NCBI RefSeq assembly: GCF_963678635.1 | Contig: NC_087070.1 | Location: forward strand, 54,290,617 to 54,354,616 | Direction of reading: 5' to 3' | From: Symsagittifera roscoffensis | Taxonomy: Eukaryota > Xenacoelomorpha > Acoela > Convolutidae | DNA length: 64,000 bases | Shown here: positions 1 to 11,019 of the stretch, one piece after another | Layout: the number at the start of each line of letters is the position of its first letter | Numbering within the stretch: position 1 is the first letter of the stretch | Translations under genes and position numbers: made by a program | The notes under the pieces: model-generated | The model's database searches: none | Told to the model about the DNA's origin: nothing | The model's input: only the letters and a program-made list of their open reading frames with translations

Positions 1-2457
1 CTATGGCATGTGATTGGAAGCTCCGTTTCGCCGCCGCTGTAAATTTTCTCTCAATTTTTCCTAAATTTGACTAAAGCTTTCATGTCATTTTTAATGATGA
101 ACCAGAATAGGCAAGTTGATTACGTAGGGCTTAAAATAAGGGAATTTTTGTGGTAAATTTTGGTTTTTGCTAAAATCAGCGGACTTATAGTGAAAATGAA
201 GCTATCAAGACTTTTGAAATGTGTGAAATCACAATGAAAATGTTTCTTTTCATCGTCGTTTGACGACTTAAATATGAAATTTTTTAACACTGATGCATAT
301 CAGAATCGGCGAGTTGTTGGTAAGTTTGTTGTTCCGACCATTGAAAATGGGGATGAACTTGGTATTTGGGTGTTTTTAGGTTTTTTTTTGTTTTCCACGC
401 AAAACTAGGTCGAGAAAAACCGGTTTGAAATTTTTGTTTTTTTTTTTCGTCTCATTTTGAACAAATTAAGCGACCAAGCATGCTTACATCAGCTTAATTA
501 TGCCTAATTTAAGGCCTAAAATATTAGCTTAAAGAAAGTAAAATTAGTTTTTTTAGTTTTTAGCTCCATATTAGGAACCAAAAACTTCAGATATGTTCAA
601 TAATGTTCTGCAGAAAAAATAGGAAGTGAAATATATTTTTTAAATTTTTGAATTGGCCTATTTTACTATGACTTTCGAATATGCCTAATTTATTGTTGAA
701 CATCAGATCCCTTCATCACACCACGCAGAAAAATGTACACCAATTTTATCACACCACGCAGAAAAATCTACACCAAGTAGAAAAATCTACTACTTGCACA
801 GTAACCGGCTATCTTTGTTTCATATTGTACATGCATGTGACGGGCCCACATTTTTTCGGAACAAAATATGTTGCTTTTCCTCTCGTTCGAAATAAATAAT
901 TGTCTTATGACCGCAAATGCGTTTTTATTACAAACCAAAACTGACAGTTTTCTATTCAAAAGATTTTTAAGTATTAACGAACGAAGAGTGTCCCGTACGA
1001 ATTCTCTAAAGGCAACATGAGTTTATAAATGAGTAACAAGAGAACTAAGAGGGGGACAGTGAGGCGTGTGGGGGGACAGTTATCGCACCAAATCCGAAGT
1101 AGCTCACAGGAGATGATAGAGAGGGGGCGATTGAGAGTTCTTATAATGGTATACGTATCGTTCTTTACCCAAAATGCTTGTCTACCTGAGACATAAGAAT
1201 TAAAACCGAAACATAGAAAAGGGCACTTAGCTGAATGAATACTGGATCTATTTGCTAAAGTAATTCAAATTGTCTTTTTGGGAATTGATTTTTAATTGAT
1301 GTAGTTGAGATTTGTCGTTTGTTCAGTTGGCAATTGACTTTTTGGTAAGTTTCTTTTGTTGTCTGTTATGTTTTTGACACGTGCGTCAAAGTGGCGGGAA
1401 CAAAAAGTTTTCTTTTCTGATGCCATGATCTGTTTCAGAAAAAGAAAGATTTAAAATTCGTTCCTACTCAATTTGTTTATGCTGGTCGATTTGACTTTAG
1501 ATTTGTTCTAGGTTGTGTTTTATGCATCTGCTATATGGAAGGCAAATTACGTTCTTGGAAAATAAAAGTGAAAATGGTGAATGAAATGTAAATTGATGTT
1601 TAGTAGCAAAATTGAGTTTTAGTTTTGAGATTTTTCCTTTGAAACTAACATAATTTGAAACAGAATCAAAAATTAAAATTTTCAGTTAGGTTTGTCAAAA
1701 AGATAAAACTATTGATAAAAATTCCTAAAATGCAGACTTTCGATGTTTTTTTTTCATTTTCTTGGTGGTTAATAATTTGGTTTCAAGCCTGCTTGCAAGT
1801 GGTTTAAAATCAATTAAGCTTCGGTAAGATGAAGATGATTAAAAGCCCAATACTGCAAGATTCAATTTGGACGGGAGACTTTTAATTACTTTTTTTTGCA
1901 CTTGCGATTAGCGAGTTTAAATAAATCGGGCATTTAAATGAAAGTTCAAATCCGTGACTGTTTTTGAAGTTTTTAATGAATCTTTTCGCCTGTTTTGGGT
2001 TAGAACTAACTTTTTTGTGAATGAGGTATATCATGTTTTCTTCACAGCCTCTTGCGGGGGAATCTTGGAAGCTAGATGTTGTCTCTAATCATGAATTGTA
2101 CCAAGAACATGGGGTCAGTGTTTCATCTGGTTATGAACTTCAACTTATTCTTAAACCCATTATCTTATCTATGTAATTGATCATCAGATTACGTCTAACA
2201 AATCCAATTGACGTATAGTTCTTCTGCAATTATTTGATATGCAATTTTTAGTATTTTATGTAAGGATAAGCTAGCAGCATAGCAGAAGTCTTACCTACAT
2301 GATTCGGTAATTATTAAAGTTTTACGTTTATCTTACGAACTTCAATTTCACTGCGTGACAGTAAATGATTTACTGTGCAGCTGTTTTCGTTTCCTTGTTA
2401 ACATAAAACAGGCTTCAAAGCGTTTTTTCTGAATAAAGATCAAACATGGGCACATAA
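1..2457. other. AT-rich non-coding stretch, no gene recognised
   Basis: No convincing protein-coding frame is visible. The only structures I see are a two-copy direct repeat of about 33 bp (715-747 and 748-780), a short segment at 799-820 that recurs almost unchanged near 13740, and one exon-like block at 2048-2113 listed separately. The rest is poly-T-rich AT sequence typical of the intergenic DNA in this window. Confidence 0.6.
2048..2113 (+). CDS. Possible isolated coding exon, unidentified
   Basis: A 66-base block is bounded by a plausible acceptor (pyrimidine tract then CACAG) and a donor (GGG|GTCAGT). It is open in only one of the three forward frames and is clearly less AT-rich than its surroundings. 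The translation begins PLAGESWKLDVV and has no family match I recognise. It could be an internal exon of a gene whose other exons lie elsewhere, or chance. Confidence is low because there is no partner exon and no homology. Confidence 0.2.
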
Positions 2458-3557
2458 TCTATAATCCATAAATTATTTGAATGCGGGCTTCACTATCTCG
2501 CCACGTTAAAGATTTTTCAACGAATATTTTTTGCATGCTTAACGAAAGAATTTTTTCAAGTTTAAGCTATATCGTATATTGCAATGGTTAATATTTTTTG
2601 ATTTTTCAGTTGAATTCAGTGTTTTATTAAACCGTGTTTAAAATAAGCGACCTAATAGTGGATTGTTGTCAGGGTTATTCCAGGGGTTGCTAATTTGACT
2701 TCCAATTATGAATGCCCAAATCCTTTTGATGTACGAGTTGTGAAAGTTTTTTTTCAAAAATTTTCAGAAAACCCAAATTACAAAGTAATTCATTATTATT
2801 TGAAATTTCGAACCCTGCAATTGGCTGCTGTCAGAGTACCCTCAAGGGTTGCGAATCTTTCCTCCAAATGTGACTGCTGAAAATCTTAAAGTTCTTGAGA
2901 TATGACGTGTATATGATTTTTTTTTCAAAAACTTAGATATAAAAAACTAAACAAAAATTGAATTTCTCAACCGAAAAGTGGGGGCTGTCGGGGTAAATTC
3001 AAAGGTTGCAAACCCGGCGTCCAAGTATGACTGCTCAATTTTTTATGGTTTTCGAGATATACCGTTTTTTATGATTTTTTACAATGTTTTTCAAAAAAAC
3101 TTAGATATAAAAAGATTTTCAGATTTTAAAAGTTCAAAAAAATTTGAAGCTCCCTTTGTTGTAGTTAGGTACTCTGAGAGTCAAGTTGCAAATCTTGCTT
3201 CAAATTGCGATTGCTCAAATGCTCATGGTTTCCGAGATGTCACGTTTGTTTTTTTAAATATTCAATGAACTTAAATATAAAAAACTTCAGAAAATATCAA
3301 TTCCCATCTCTATATTGAGGTTTTTTGGCCAGTATCAGGAGTTGCAAACGTTGCCTCCTAATATGACTGTATCAATCTTTGTTGTTTTCCATGTGACGTT
3401 TTTGATTTTTCAGAAAATTTTCAGAAAGCAATCTTGCCTCCAAATTTGACTGCTCAAAACGTTGTACTTTTTGAGATATGACATTTCGTATGGTTTTGCA
3501 AAAGAATTTTTAGAAAATTTAAATTTGAAGTTCTACAAAATTTGAAATTCTCCACGC

Positions 3558-3594
<37 letters not shown>

Positions 3595-3596
3595 GC
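3558..3596. repeat. (GTT)n microsatellite, 3' tail of the minus-strand retrotransposon
   Basis: About thirteen GTT units on the plus strand, read as (AAC)n on the minus strand. They lie exactly at the 3' end of the minus-strand non-LTR element, between its last codons and the left target-site duplicate. This is a simple-repeat tail of the kind several non-LTR clades use in place of poly(A). Confidence 0.85.
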
Positions 3597-3601
3597 CTTC
3601 A

Positions 3602-6600
3602 TCAGGTCGTGGGGTGCTCATCCTGTTCCACGTCGTCGTGAGTTGTTAGGAGTTTCAGAAAACCGGCCGCATCGACGGGCCTCGTCCAGAGTGATATCGT
3701 GGTTAGAGATGTAGGGGTCGAAGGGCATGAGAATAGGTGGGCCGTCGTGTGGCTTGTAGAATCGCAGAGGGGGCATAGTTCTGACGATGACGGGTCCTTT
3801 CTAGGTTGATATGAGTTTAGGAATACGCTGTAACCACAGCGGAGCTGGGATATTGTCATCCTTTTCGTTCTTGGCAGTTTTTCCTCTGATTTGTCTATAT
3901 TCGGGACTGGCGCGTTCAAGATTGCAGTCTTCGAAATTGGCGATCTTGTCTTCTACTTCATTTGTGTGGATCTGTTTGAGCAAGCTTTTGTAATTGTCGT
4001 CTGATACAGATCTTGTGGGCACGAATATGTCGTCGTCTGAGTCTTCTGAGAGGGCTGAGATGTAACGCTCGTATCTGGAGTGTAATGTGGCCTTCATCTG
4101 TCGTCTGGTGGGAGTAGCGGCATTCAACAGACGTTGCCCAGGGTAGTCTTTCAGATGATTCGCTAGCTGCATCTGCACCGTGTGCATCCGGATGTGTCGT
4201 CTGATGGGCAGGATCATGCTCTCACTGTGGAGGTGTTCGATCGGTGACATCAGATGGCATCCGGCGGCGATACGAAGAGCGGAATTCTCGACAGTCTGGA
4301 GACGGTTGATGTTGGTGTCCACGATGGTGGGTGCCCACACTGGTGCCGCGTATTCTAGAACCGGTCTGACGATGGCTTGGAAGGTTATCAGGAGCGTTTC
4401 CTTGCTTTGGCCCCAGGAGGTCCCAGATAGCGCTTTCATGATGTTGACTCGACCCTTGGCCTTAGTTGCGGAGTTCTTGCAGTGCGGTGTGAAGGTGTAC
4501 GCTGTGTCAAAAGTGACACCAAGGATCTTCGGCGTCTTCACAAGGTCCAAGGTCAGGTTGTTTATCACGATCATGGGTGTTAACTTGTGTTCTTTCGTGT
4601 TCGGTGTGCAGAGTTACTGAGCATTTTAACGTGGATATTTGGAGATTTTCCTCCAGGAAGCGACAAAGGGTCTCCAGGTATCGGTTGATGTCATACGTCA
4701 TGCGCGCAATGTCGTTACCAACTGCAATAATCGTGAAGTCATCCGCGTACGAAATAGGAAAAAGTGACGTCGGTGGAATTGGCACGTCAGATACATAAAA
4801 ATTGAAGAGCGCAGGCGCGATGACAGAGCCTTGGGGCACACCCGTTCTGAAGATGCGGGCGCTCGACAGGACATCTCTGAACAGGGTGCGGGCTTTACGT
4901 CCGTGGAGATAGGTCGAGAGCCAGCGTACCACAGCTCCTGGCAGTGTCGTTTTGTTGACGAGATCGAGCAGAGTGGCGTGACAAACGGTGTCAAAAGCTT
5001 TTGACAAGTCCAACGCAAACAGAATGGTTCTGTGGGCGGGTTTAGGTTGGTTGAATCCGTTGGTGATGGCTGTGGACAACTCGTGTAAGGCCGTAACAGT
5101 TGAATGTCTGGGTCGGAATCCGCGTTGGTGCTTTGATAGCTTCATGTGTTCATTCAAGGTGGGAAGGAGGCACTTTTCTAGAATTTTGACAGCTGGCAGC
5201 TGACAAAGAAGGGAAATTGGTCTGTAGGACGCACTTTCATCTGCAGGTTTGCCAGGCTTCAGAAGAGGCAAGATGATCGATGTCTTCCAAATGGCTGGTA
5301 TCTGAGACCTCGACATCGTCGTGTTGAAGAGTTCTGTGAGGAACTGGAGAGCACGTGGTCCTAGGTGCTCAGATGGATCATAGTGTGGCCATCGGGGCCG
5401 GCTGCTTTGGAGCTATTCGCTTTCTTGATAGCTAGGCTGACTTGGGAGGCAGTGAATGTCGGGCTGTCTGACAGGGAGCGTTTTTGGATCGCTCTGGTGA
5501 TCGCGAGGTAGTCTTTGGAGGTCTGGTGGGTACTGGTGGATGTGAACAGCTTGTTGAACTTGCTCGCTATGTCCTGAGGTGACGTCAGAGTACGTTTCTT
5601 CTTTCCTTTTCTTCTGAATTTGATCGGCTGGTTGTTGCGACTCTGAATCTTGTTGTCCAGGGCTTTGATCACTTTCCAGAGCTGCGTCGAGTGGTTGCGG
5701 TGGTCGAAGGTGGCCAGAAACTGTCTCCATTTCTCGATGTTCGATTGCCTGATCATCATCCGGATCCAGTTGTTCAGAATCGGTATCTCGAGTGACTGGG
5801 GATTCGACAACCTGATTTCATCTCGCTGTTTCATCAGCTTGGAGGCATCATCAGGTAGCTGAGGAGTGACAAGTGGCCGACGTCCAGAAGGGATGTTGCT
5901 TGCCTGCTGCTACAATGGCCTTGCGGAGCAGGAGTTCCCCTTGGTAAACGTCCTCCTCGCCAAGGTTCCCAGAAAAGGTTGCTTCCACCTCGGCTTCGAA
6001 GGATTTCCAGTCAGCTTTGAGGATGTTGGTGAAAGTTCTTTTGGGAGCCTTTTGGAGGATTGTGGATGTTTGAAGCTCGATCAAGATCGGCAGGTGTGGT
6101 CGGAGATCAGCGTTGTCTCGGTCCGCCAGCTTGCAGAAGTGAGGAGCTCATGGGAGGCCAGAGATATGTCTGGAGAAGTGGCCTGCGCGTCGCTGGGGAG
6201 GCGTGTGGGGGAGTCTGTATTGAGGACGCCGAAGTTGGAGTTGGCAATTTCTGTCGCCAGAGAGGTCCCTCTGGGGTCCACGATGCTTGAGTCCCAGGAT
6301 CCGTCGTGGGCATTCGCATCACCAAGGACAATCACTGAGAGAGCAGGAGCGGTTGGATAGAAGCGGTGTAGTTGTCAGGGCAGCTGCTTTTCGGTGGGAT
6401 GTGGAAATTGACGAGTTTGACGTCTGAGTTGTTGAATTTCACTTTGATGGCCATGGCTTCCATCGTGCCGTCGTTGGCATTAGCGGGCTCAACACGGGTG
6501 AATAGAACGCTTCCGTGGATCAGGAACGCAAGCCCGCCACCTTGTCGCCCACCTGATCTGTCTTGACGGATAAGCGTATACTGGGATCCAAAGTTCGGGG

Positions 6601-7000
6601 ATTTGCTCTTCGGCCCGAGTTTTGTCTTCTGCAGGGCAGCAATTTTCACGTCTTTGGAGTGGAGGTAGGCTGCCAGCTCCGTGACTTTGTTCCCAAAGCC
6701 GTTGCAGTTCCCCTGCATAATATTCATTCTCGTTGGCTCTTCATACACGGGTGCCCGCGTTGGCACGGGCTGGGTGCAGTTTTTGCAGTTCCACCCAGGG
6801 GTCCAGTCTTTAGGAGACCGCATCGGGGTGCAGGGAATGTGACTGTATTGGTGGCACCCTGCGCATTTGATGCTGCCTTGTTTGTTGATCGTTTTATTGC
6901 AGGTGCAGCATTTCACTCTGGGGCCGGGGTTCACTTCAATGCCGGCGGGGATAAGTAGAATTCGGAGCAGAGATGCCGGCGTAGTCTGCTCCGCTCCCAA
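3602..7000 (-). pseudogene. Endonuclease / reverse transcriptase polyprotein of RE1, frameshifted
   Basis: The reading is distributed over successive minus-strand frames. At 7000-6332: NPGP motif, Cys/His PHD-like finger (CNKTINKQ... CAGCHQYSHIPC ... CKNC) and the N-terminal half of an APE endonuclease. At 6335-6081: the C-terminal half, with GDANAHDGSWDS and the terminal SDH. At 5316-4507: the reverse transcriptase, with [31 protein letters not shown] and the catalytic YADD. At 4574-3602: the thumb and a terminal CPLC...H...C knuckle. In life it would nick target DNA and reverse-transcribe its own RNA. Several frame shifts make it a pseudogene. A separate ORF1 was not found upstream. Confidence 0.85.
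6920..6943 (-). other. 2A-like motif GIEVNPGP at the start of the RE1 polyprotein
   Basis: Residues 20-27 from the first Met read G-I-E-V-N-P-G-P after a leucine/isoleucine-rich stretch (LLRILLIPA). The 2A ribosome-skipping consensus is D-x-E-x-N-P-G-P. Here the Asp is Gly, which in studied 2A peptides lowers or abolishes activity. 2A-like sequences at the N-terminus of APE-type non-LTR ORFs are known in sea urchins, amphioxus and other animals. Confidence 0.7.
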
Positions 7001-8347
7001 AAACCGCGCAACGTGGTCGGGGTAAACGCCTCTCTTCCTGTTGGAAGGAGGGGATTGGGCCCGGCTTCGTCTCCTTGCGGAGAGTCTGCTGGGCGGCCAT
7101 TTGCACTATGGTCGCGCCATGGTGATGGTTGCACTTGCTCGAAAGTGTCCACGTGGATTGCCGATACCCCTTGCATAAGCGGCCTTCCCTGCAACGCTGT
7201 AGTAGAGTACTGTGAGACTACTCTCAGAAGATGCAAAACGTGCATAGTTTTTTCGTTAAACATACAGAAATTTTACTTTGAAAAATCTTGAACATGACGA
7301 GATAGCTTTTACATGAAAAATGTATGTCATCAGTTTTGAAATTAGCATCCCAATAGTGGGATGCTGTCAGCGTTCTCCCAGGGGTTGCGAATGTGGACTC
7401 CAATTTTGAACATCCCAATGCTTTTAGTTCACGAGATATGACGATTTTTTGATTTTTCTAAAATTCAGAACATTTAAACTAAAAACATAATCAAAAGGTT
7501 AAAATTCTCAAAACTGTAGTTGGATGCTGTCAGGGTACTTTCAGGGTTTGCACCTCTTGTCTTAAAACATGACTGCTCAATCCTTGCAGTTTTTGAGATA
7601 TGACGTCTTTTATGATTTCTTTTTAATGATTAGGAATACTTGGAATTCAAGAATTCTCAGGAGTTCTGTGTTTCAAATCTTGCGTCCATAATGCGCTTAG
7701 TTCCCGAATCGTGACGTTTTTTTTTTAAATTGTTCAATGAGTTTAAGGTATAAAAAATTCCAGCCTTCAAATATGACTGCCTAAATCCTTGTAGTTTTCG
7801 AGATATGACTTTTTTGTGATTTTTCAAAAACTTTTCAGAAAACTTTTATTTTTCAATTCAAATTTTGAAATTTCCAACCCTGTAGTTGGGGGCTGTGAGA
7901 GTACTCTCAGGGGTTGCGACTCTTGCCTCCAAATATGACTGTCAAATCTTTGTAGTTTTCCAGATATGGCGCTTTTTGTTACTTTTTTCAAAAATTTTCA
8001 GAAAAACCTAAATGTTTAAATTTTTAAAATTGAAATACTTAACACTGCTGTTGGGGGCTCTCAGAGTACTCTCATGGGTTGGAAATCTTGATTCCAAACT
8101 TGGCTGCTCAATGTTTTATAGTTTTTGAGACATGTCGTTGTTTCTGGTTTGTTCTAAAAACATTTTTCAGAAAGTTTAAATTTGATGTTTCTCAAAATTT
8201 TAAATTACCAACCCTGTAATTGCTTGCTGTCAGAGTACACTCAAAGGATGCATATCTTATTTCCAATATATGCGGTTTTTGATGCGTTGTTAAGCATTAG
8301 AAGCGCCGGAGGTGCGTTACCCGCTAGTATTACTGAAAAGCATCTTG
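6956..8347. repeat. Tandem segmental duplication, copy 1 (1392 bp)
   Basis: The segment runs from the RE1 5' UTR (TAGAATTCGG) through the right target-site duplicate, the Helitron-like monomers, the hairpin/CTAG end and 20 bases of flank, and is repeated immediately at 8348. The copies differ by scattered substitutions and a 9-base indel near 7304/8694, so they look like two real diverging copies and not a simple assembly repeat. The junction at 8347/8348 has at most one base of microhomology. Confidence 0.85.
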
Positions 8348-9489
8348 TAGAATTCGGAGCAGAGATGCCGGCGTAGTCTGCTCCGCTCCCAAAAACCGCG
8401 CAACGTGGTCGGGGTAAACGCCTCTCTTCCTGTTGGAAGGAGGGGATTGGGCCCGGCTTCGTCTCCTTGCGGAGAGTCTGCTGGGCGGCCATTTGCACTA
8501 TGGTCGCGCCATGGTGATGGTTGCACTTGCTCGAAAGTGTCCACGTGGATTGCGGATACCCCTTGCATAAGCGGCCTTCCCTGCAACGCTGTAGTAGAGT
8601 ACTGTGAGACTACTCTCAGAAGATGCAAAACGTGAAAAGTTTTTTTCGTTAAACATACAGAAATTTTACTTTGAAAAATCTTGAACATGACGAGATAGCG
8701 AAGCCCGCTTTTACATGAAAAATGTATGTCATCAGTTTTGAAATTAGCATCCCAATAGTGGGATGCTGTCAGCGTTCTCCCAGGGGTTGCGAATGTGGAC
8801 TCCAATTTTGAACATCCCAATACTTTTAGTTCACGAGATATGACGATTTTTTGATTTTTCAAAAATTCAGAACATTTAAACTAAAAACATAATCAAAAGG
8901 TTAAAATTCTCAAAACTGTAGTTGGATGCTGTCAGGGTACTTTCAGGGTTTGCACCTCTTGCCTTAAAACATGACTGCTCAATCCTTGCAGTTTTTGAGA
9001 TATGACGTCTTTTATGATTTCTTTTTAATGATTAGGAATACTTGGAATTCAAGAATTCTCAGGAGTTCTGTGTTTCAAATCTTGCGTCCATAATGCGCTT
9101 AGTTCCCGAATTTTTTTTGTTACTTTTTTCAAAAATTTTACAGAAAAACCTAAATGTTTAAATTTTTAACGTTGAAATACTTAACACTGTTGTTGGGGGC
9201 TCTCAGAGTACTCTCATGGGTTGGAAATCTTGATTCCAAACTTGGCTGCTCAATGTTTTATAGTTTTTGAGACATGTCGTTGTTTCTGGTTTGTTCTAAA
9301 AACATTTTTCAGAAAGTTTAAATTTGATGTTTCTCAAAATTTTAAATTACCAACCCTGTAATTGCTTGCTGTCAGAGTACACTCAAAGGATGCAGATCTT
9401 ATTTCCAATATATGCGGTTTTTGATGCGTTGTTAAGCATTAGAAGCGCCGGAGGTGCGTTACCCGCTAGTATTACTGAAAAGCATCTTG
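8348..9489. repeat. Tandem segmental duplication, copy 2, with an internal deletion of about 250 bp
   Basis: The same unit as 6956-8347 but shorter. Monomer sequence corresponding to about 7710-7970 is missing, joined at about 9112 in a T-run. It begins with a solo RE1 5' UTR fragment (8348-8585) that has no downstream ORF. It ends with a second copy of the Helitron-like terminus (hairpin, then CTAG at 9466-9469). It runs directly into the promoter side of the NMRAL1-like gene. Confidence 0.85.
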
Positions 9490-9500
9490 CTTAAGATATT

Positions 9501-9510
9501 GCATATAAGA
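9501..9510 (+). promoter_or_regulatory. TATA-like box upstream of the NMRAL1-like gene
   Basis: GCATATAAGA lies about 180 bases before the start codon and only about 32 bases after the Helitron-like CTAG end. Two very short upstream ORFs (ATG at about 9548 and at 9613) precede the main ATG if the leader is unspliced. A pyrimidine-rich tract ending in TTATAG just before GCAAATGG could instead be an acceptor for a leader intron or a spliced leader. Position and match are suggestive only. Confidence 0.35.
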
Positions 9511-9682
9511 GGCCTTAAAATAAACGAAAGGTGGATCATTCACTAATTATGCAATTTATGCAGTGATCGCCCTCTTGAAAAATTGAAACAAGACAAAAAA
9601 TCAAAAATCATCATGAGAGTGAAAACTACAAATATCTGTTGAATTTTTCCTTGTATCATAAGTGATTAGTGCTTATAGGCAA

Positions 9683-10696
9683 ATGGCTGAGAAGAAGGTT
9701 ATAGCTGTAATTGGTGCTACTGGTAATCAAGGAAGTGGGCTGGTCCGAGACATTCTCGAGAATCCAGATCCAGGATTTTCTGTTCGTGCCATAACCTCAG
9801 ATGCTTCTTCGGATAAAGCCAAGGCTCTAATGTCTCAAGGAGCTGAAGTTGTTCAAGCAAACTGGAACGACAAAGGAAGCTTAGTTCAGGCGTTTAAGGG
9901 CGCATACGGTGCGTTTTGCGTGACCAATTACTACGAAACCTTTTCTCCGGAGGGGGAAATGAAGCAAGCCAAAAACATGGCCGAAGCCGCCAAAGAAGCG
10001 AATGTGCAGCATGTTATCTGGTCAACCCTAGAAGACACCAGGCAATGGGTTCCGGTTGAGGATGATCGCATGCCAACTCTCATGGGAAACTACAAAGTTC
10101 CCCATTTTGATGGAAAGGGCGAATCAGACAGCTTTTTCAAGGAACTGGGCGTTCCCACAACTTATCTTCTTACATCATTCTACTTTGAAAACCTCGTCAC
10201 TTATAAGATGGGTCCTCAACGAACAGCGGATGGAAAATTGGTATTCAATTTGCCGTTAGGACAGAAGAAATTGGCTTCAATTTCTACAGAAGACATAGGA
10301 AGATCAGCTCACGGAATTTTCAAGCGAGGTACCGAGTATATTGGAAGTTACGTTGGAGTTGCGGGAGAGCATCTTACTGGAGAGGAAATGGCAGCAGAAA
10401 TGACAAAGGTAGTTGGTGAAACTGTGGCATACAAAGCAGTGCCTTTTGACATGTATCGGAATTTTGGACTTCCTTTCGGTGATCTGGCGAACATGTTTCA
10501 ATTCTACCACGACTTCGAAGAGAATGTCTGTGATGTGCGTCGAGTAGAAGGCACCCGAGCTTTGAACCCAAAATTGAAGTCTTTCAAAGAGTGGCTCACT
10601 GCCAATAAAGACCGAATCATACACAATCATGCAAAAGAAACATCTGCAGATGACGTATCTTTTGCAGTGCCATTGCATTTTAATTTGACGCACTAA
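9683..10696 (+). CDS. NMRAL1: NmrA-like / HSCARG-family NAD(P)-binding protein
   Basis: An uninterrupted 337-residue frame ends at TAA 10694-10696. I chose the ATG at 9683 (AAATGG context); seven further in-frame codons upstream lack an ATG. The Rossmann glycine motif GATGNQG is at residues 11-17, TNYYE follows the third strand, HFDGKGE is at about 141-147, and YFENL and DLANMFQFY follow, all in the order seen in animal NMRAL1. Family members are atypical short-chain dehydrogenases that bind NADP(H) and act as redox sensors, not enzymes; human HSCARG is cytosolic. There is a C-terminal extension of about 20 residues beyond the usual end. The lack of introns beside an intron-rich gene suggests a retrocopy or an ancient single-exon gene. 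An AATAAA lies at 11020. Confidence 0.9.
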   Translation: MAEKKVIAVIGATGNQGSGLVRDILENPDPGFSVRAITSDASSDKAKALMSQGAEVVQANWNDKGSLVQAFKGAYGAFCVTNYYETFSPEGEMKQAKNMAEAAKEANVQHVIWSTLEDTRQWVPVEDDRMPTLMGNYKVPHFDGKGESDSFFKELGVPTTYLLTSFYFENLVTYKMGPQRTADGKLVFNLPLGQKKLASISTEDIGRSAHGIFKRGTEYIGSYVGVAGEHLTGEEMAAEMTKVVGETVAYKAVPFDMYRNFGLPFGDLANMFQFYHDFEENVCDVRRVEGTRALNPKLKSFKEWLTANKDRIIHNHAKETSADDVSFAVPLHFNLTH

Positions 10697-11019
10697 ACCT
10701 ATCAGTCACAAGAAAACTGAGTTGTATTGAATTTAAATTTTTCGGGCGAGGTACTTCAATGATAGACTGGTTCCTTTAAAAATTTTAATGCAATTCGGAT
10801 AGGGAATCACATATTTAGGATTAGCAGAATATCTGTTCGTTTTGTTAAAGCAGAAAAAGTGTTTGACACAATCAGATGTAAGCCTATTTTGCTGTTGGTT
10901 TTTGGCAGGTAATCCACATATTACGGAACCAGCTCATCATTGAACTATTTGCGTCTCGGATGTTTTTATACGATGATCCTTCAGATACCACATTTTTTTT
11001 CTATCTAATTGATAATGTA

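Larger units (their letters stand above)
3561..7193 (-). mobile_element. Full-length, decayed non-LTR (APE-type, Jockey/CR1-like) retrotransposon RE1
   Basis: The element is bounded by a 7-bp direct repeat, ACGCTGT, at 3554-3560 and 7194-7200. The DNA outside both repeats is the same Helitron-like monomer array, so the empty site can be reconstructed. On the minus strand it runs: short 5' UTR, NPGP motif, PHD-like zinc finger, apurinic-type endonuclease, reverse transcriptase, C-terminal zinc knuckle, (AAC)n tail. The coding region is split over at least six frame changes, so this copy is dead. Part of its 5' UTR is also present at 8348-8585 through a later tandem duplication. It is less AT-rich than the host DNA. 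Confidence 0.85.
2458..8327 (+). mobile_element. Helitron-like (HINE-type) element H1, interrupted by a retrotransposon
   Basis: The left end is A|TCTATAATCC followed by a head (2470-2610) that aligns with heads at 29139 and 48981. The body consists of diverged tandem monomers of about 165 bp (about 2660-3553 and 7201-8245). The right end has an imperfect hairpin GCGCC-GGA-GGTGC (8303-8315) followed eight bases later by CTAG|T (8324-8327). A TC start, a subterminal hairpin and a CTRR end define Helitron-type rolling-circle elements, and internal satellite monomers are typical of non-autonomous HINE/DINE forms. No Rep/helicase ORF is present, so it is non-autonomous. A non-LTR element (3561-7193) splits the monomer array. 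Family assignment is inferred from end structure only. Confidence 0.6.

Noticed and set aside
7013-7291. 92-codon plus-strand ORF, repeated at 8405-8635
   Set aside because: Lies antisense in the RE1 5' UTR and is duplicated only because the DNA is; no family resemblance.
8317-8862. 181-codon minus-strand ORF
   Set aside because: Runs through duplicated retrotransposon UTR and Helitron-like monomers; read-through of composite repeat DNA.
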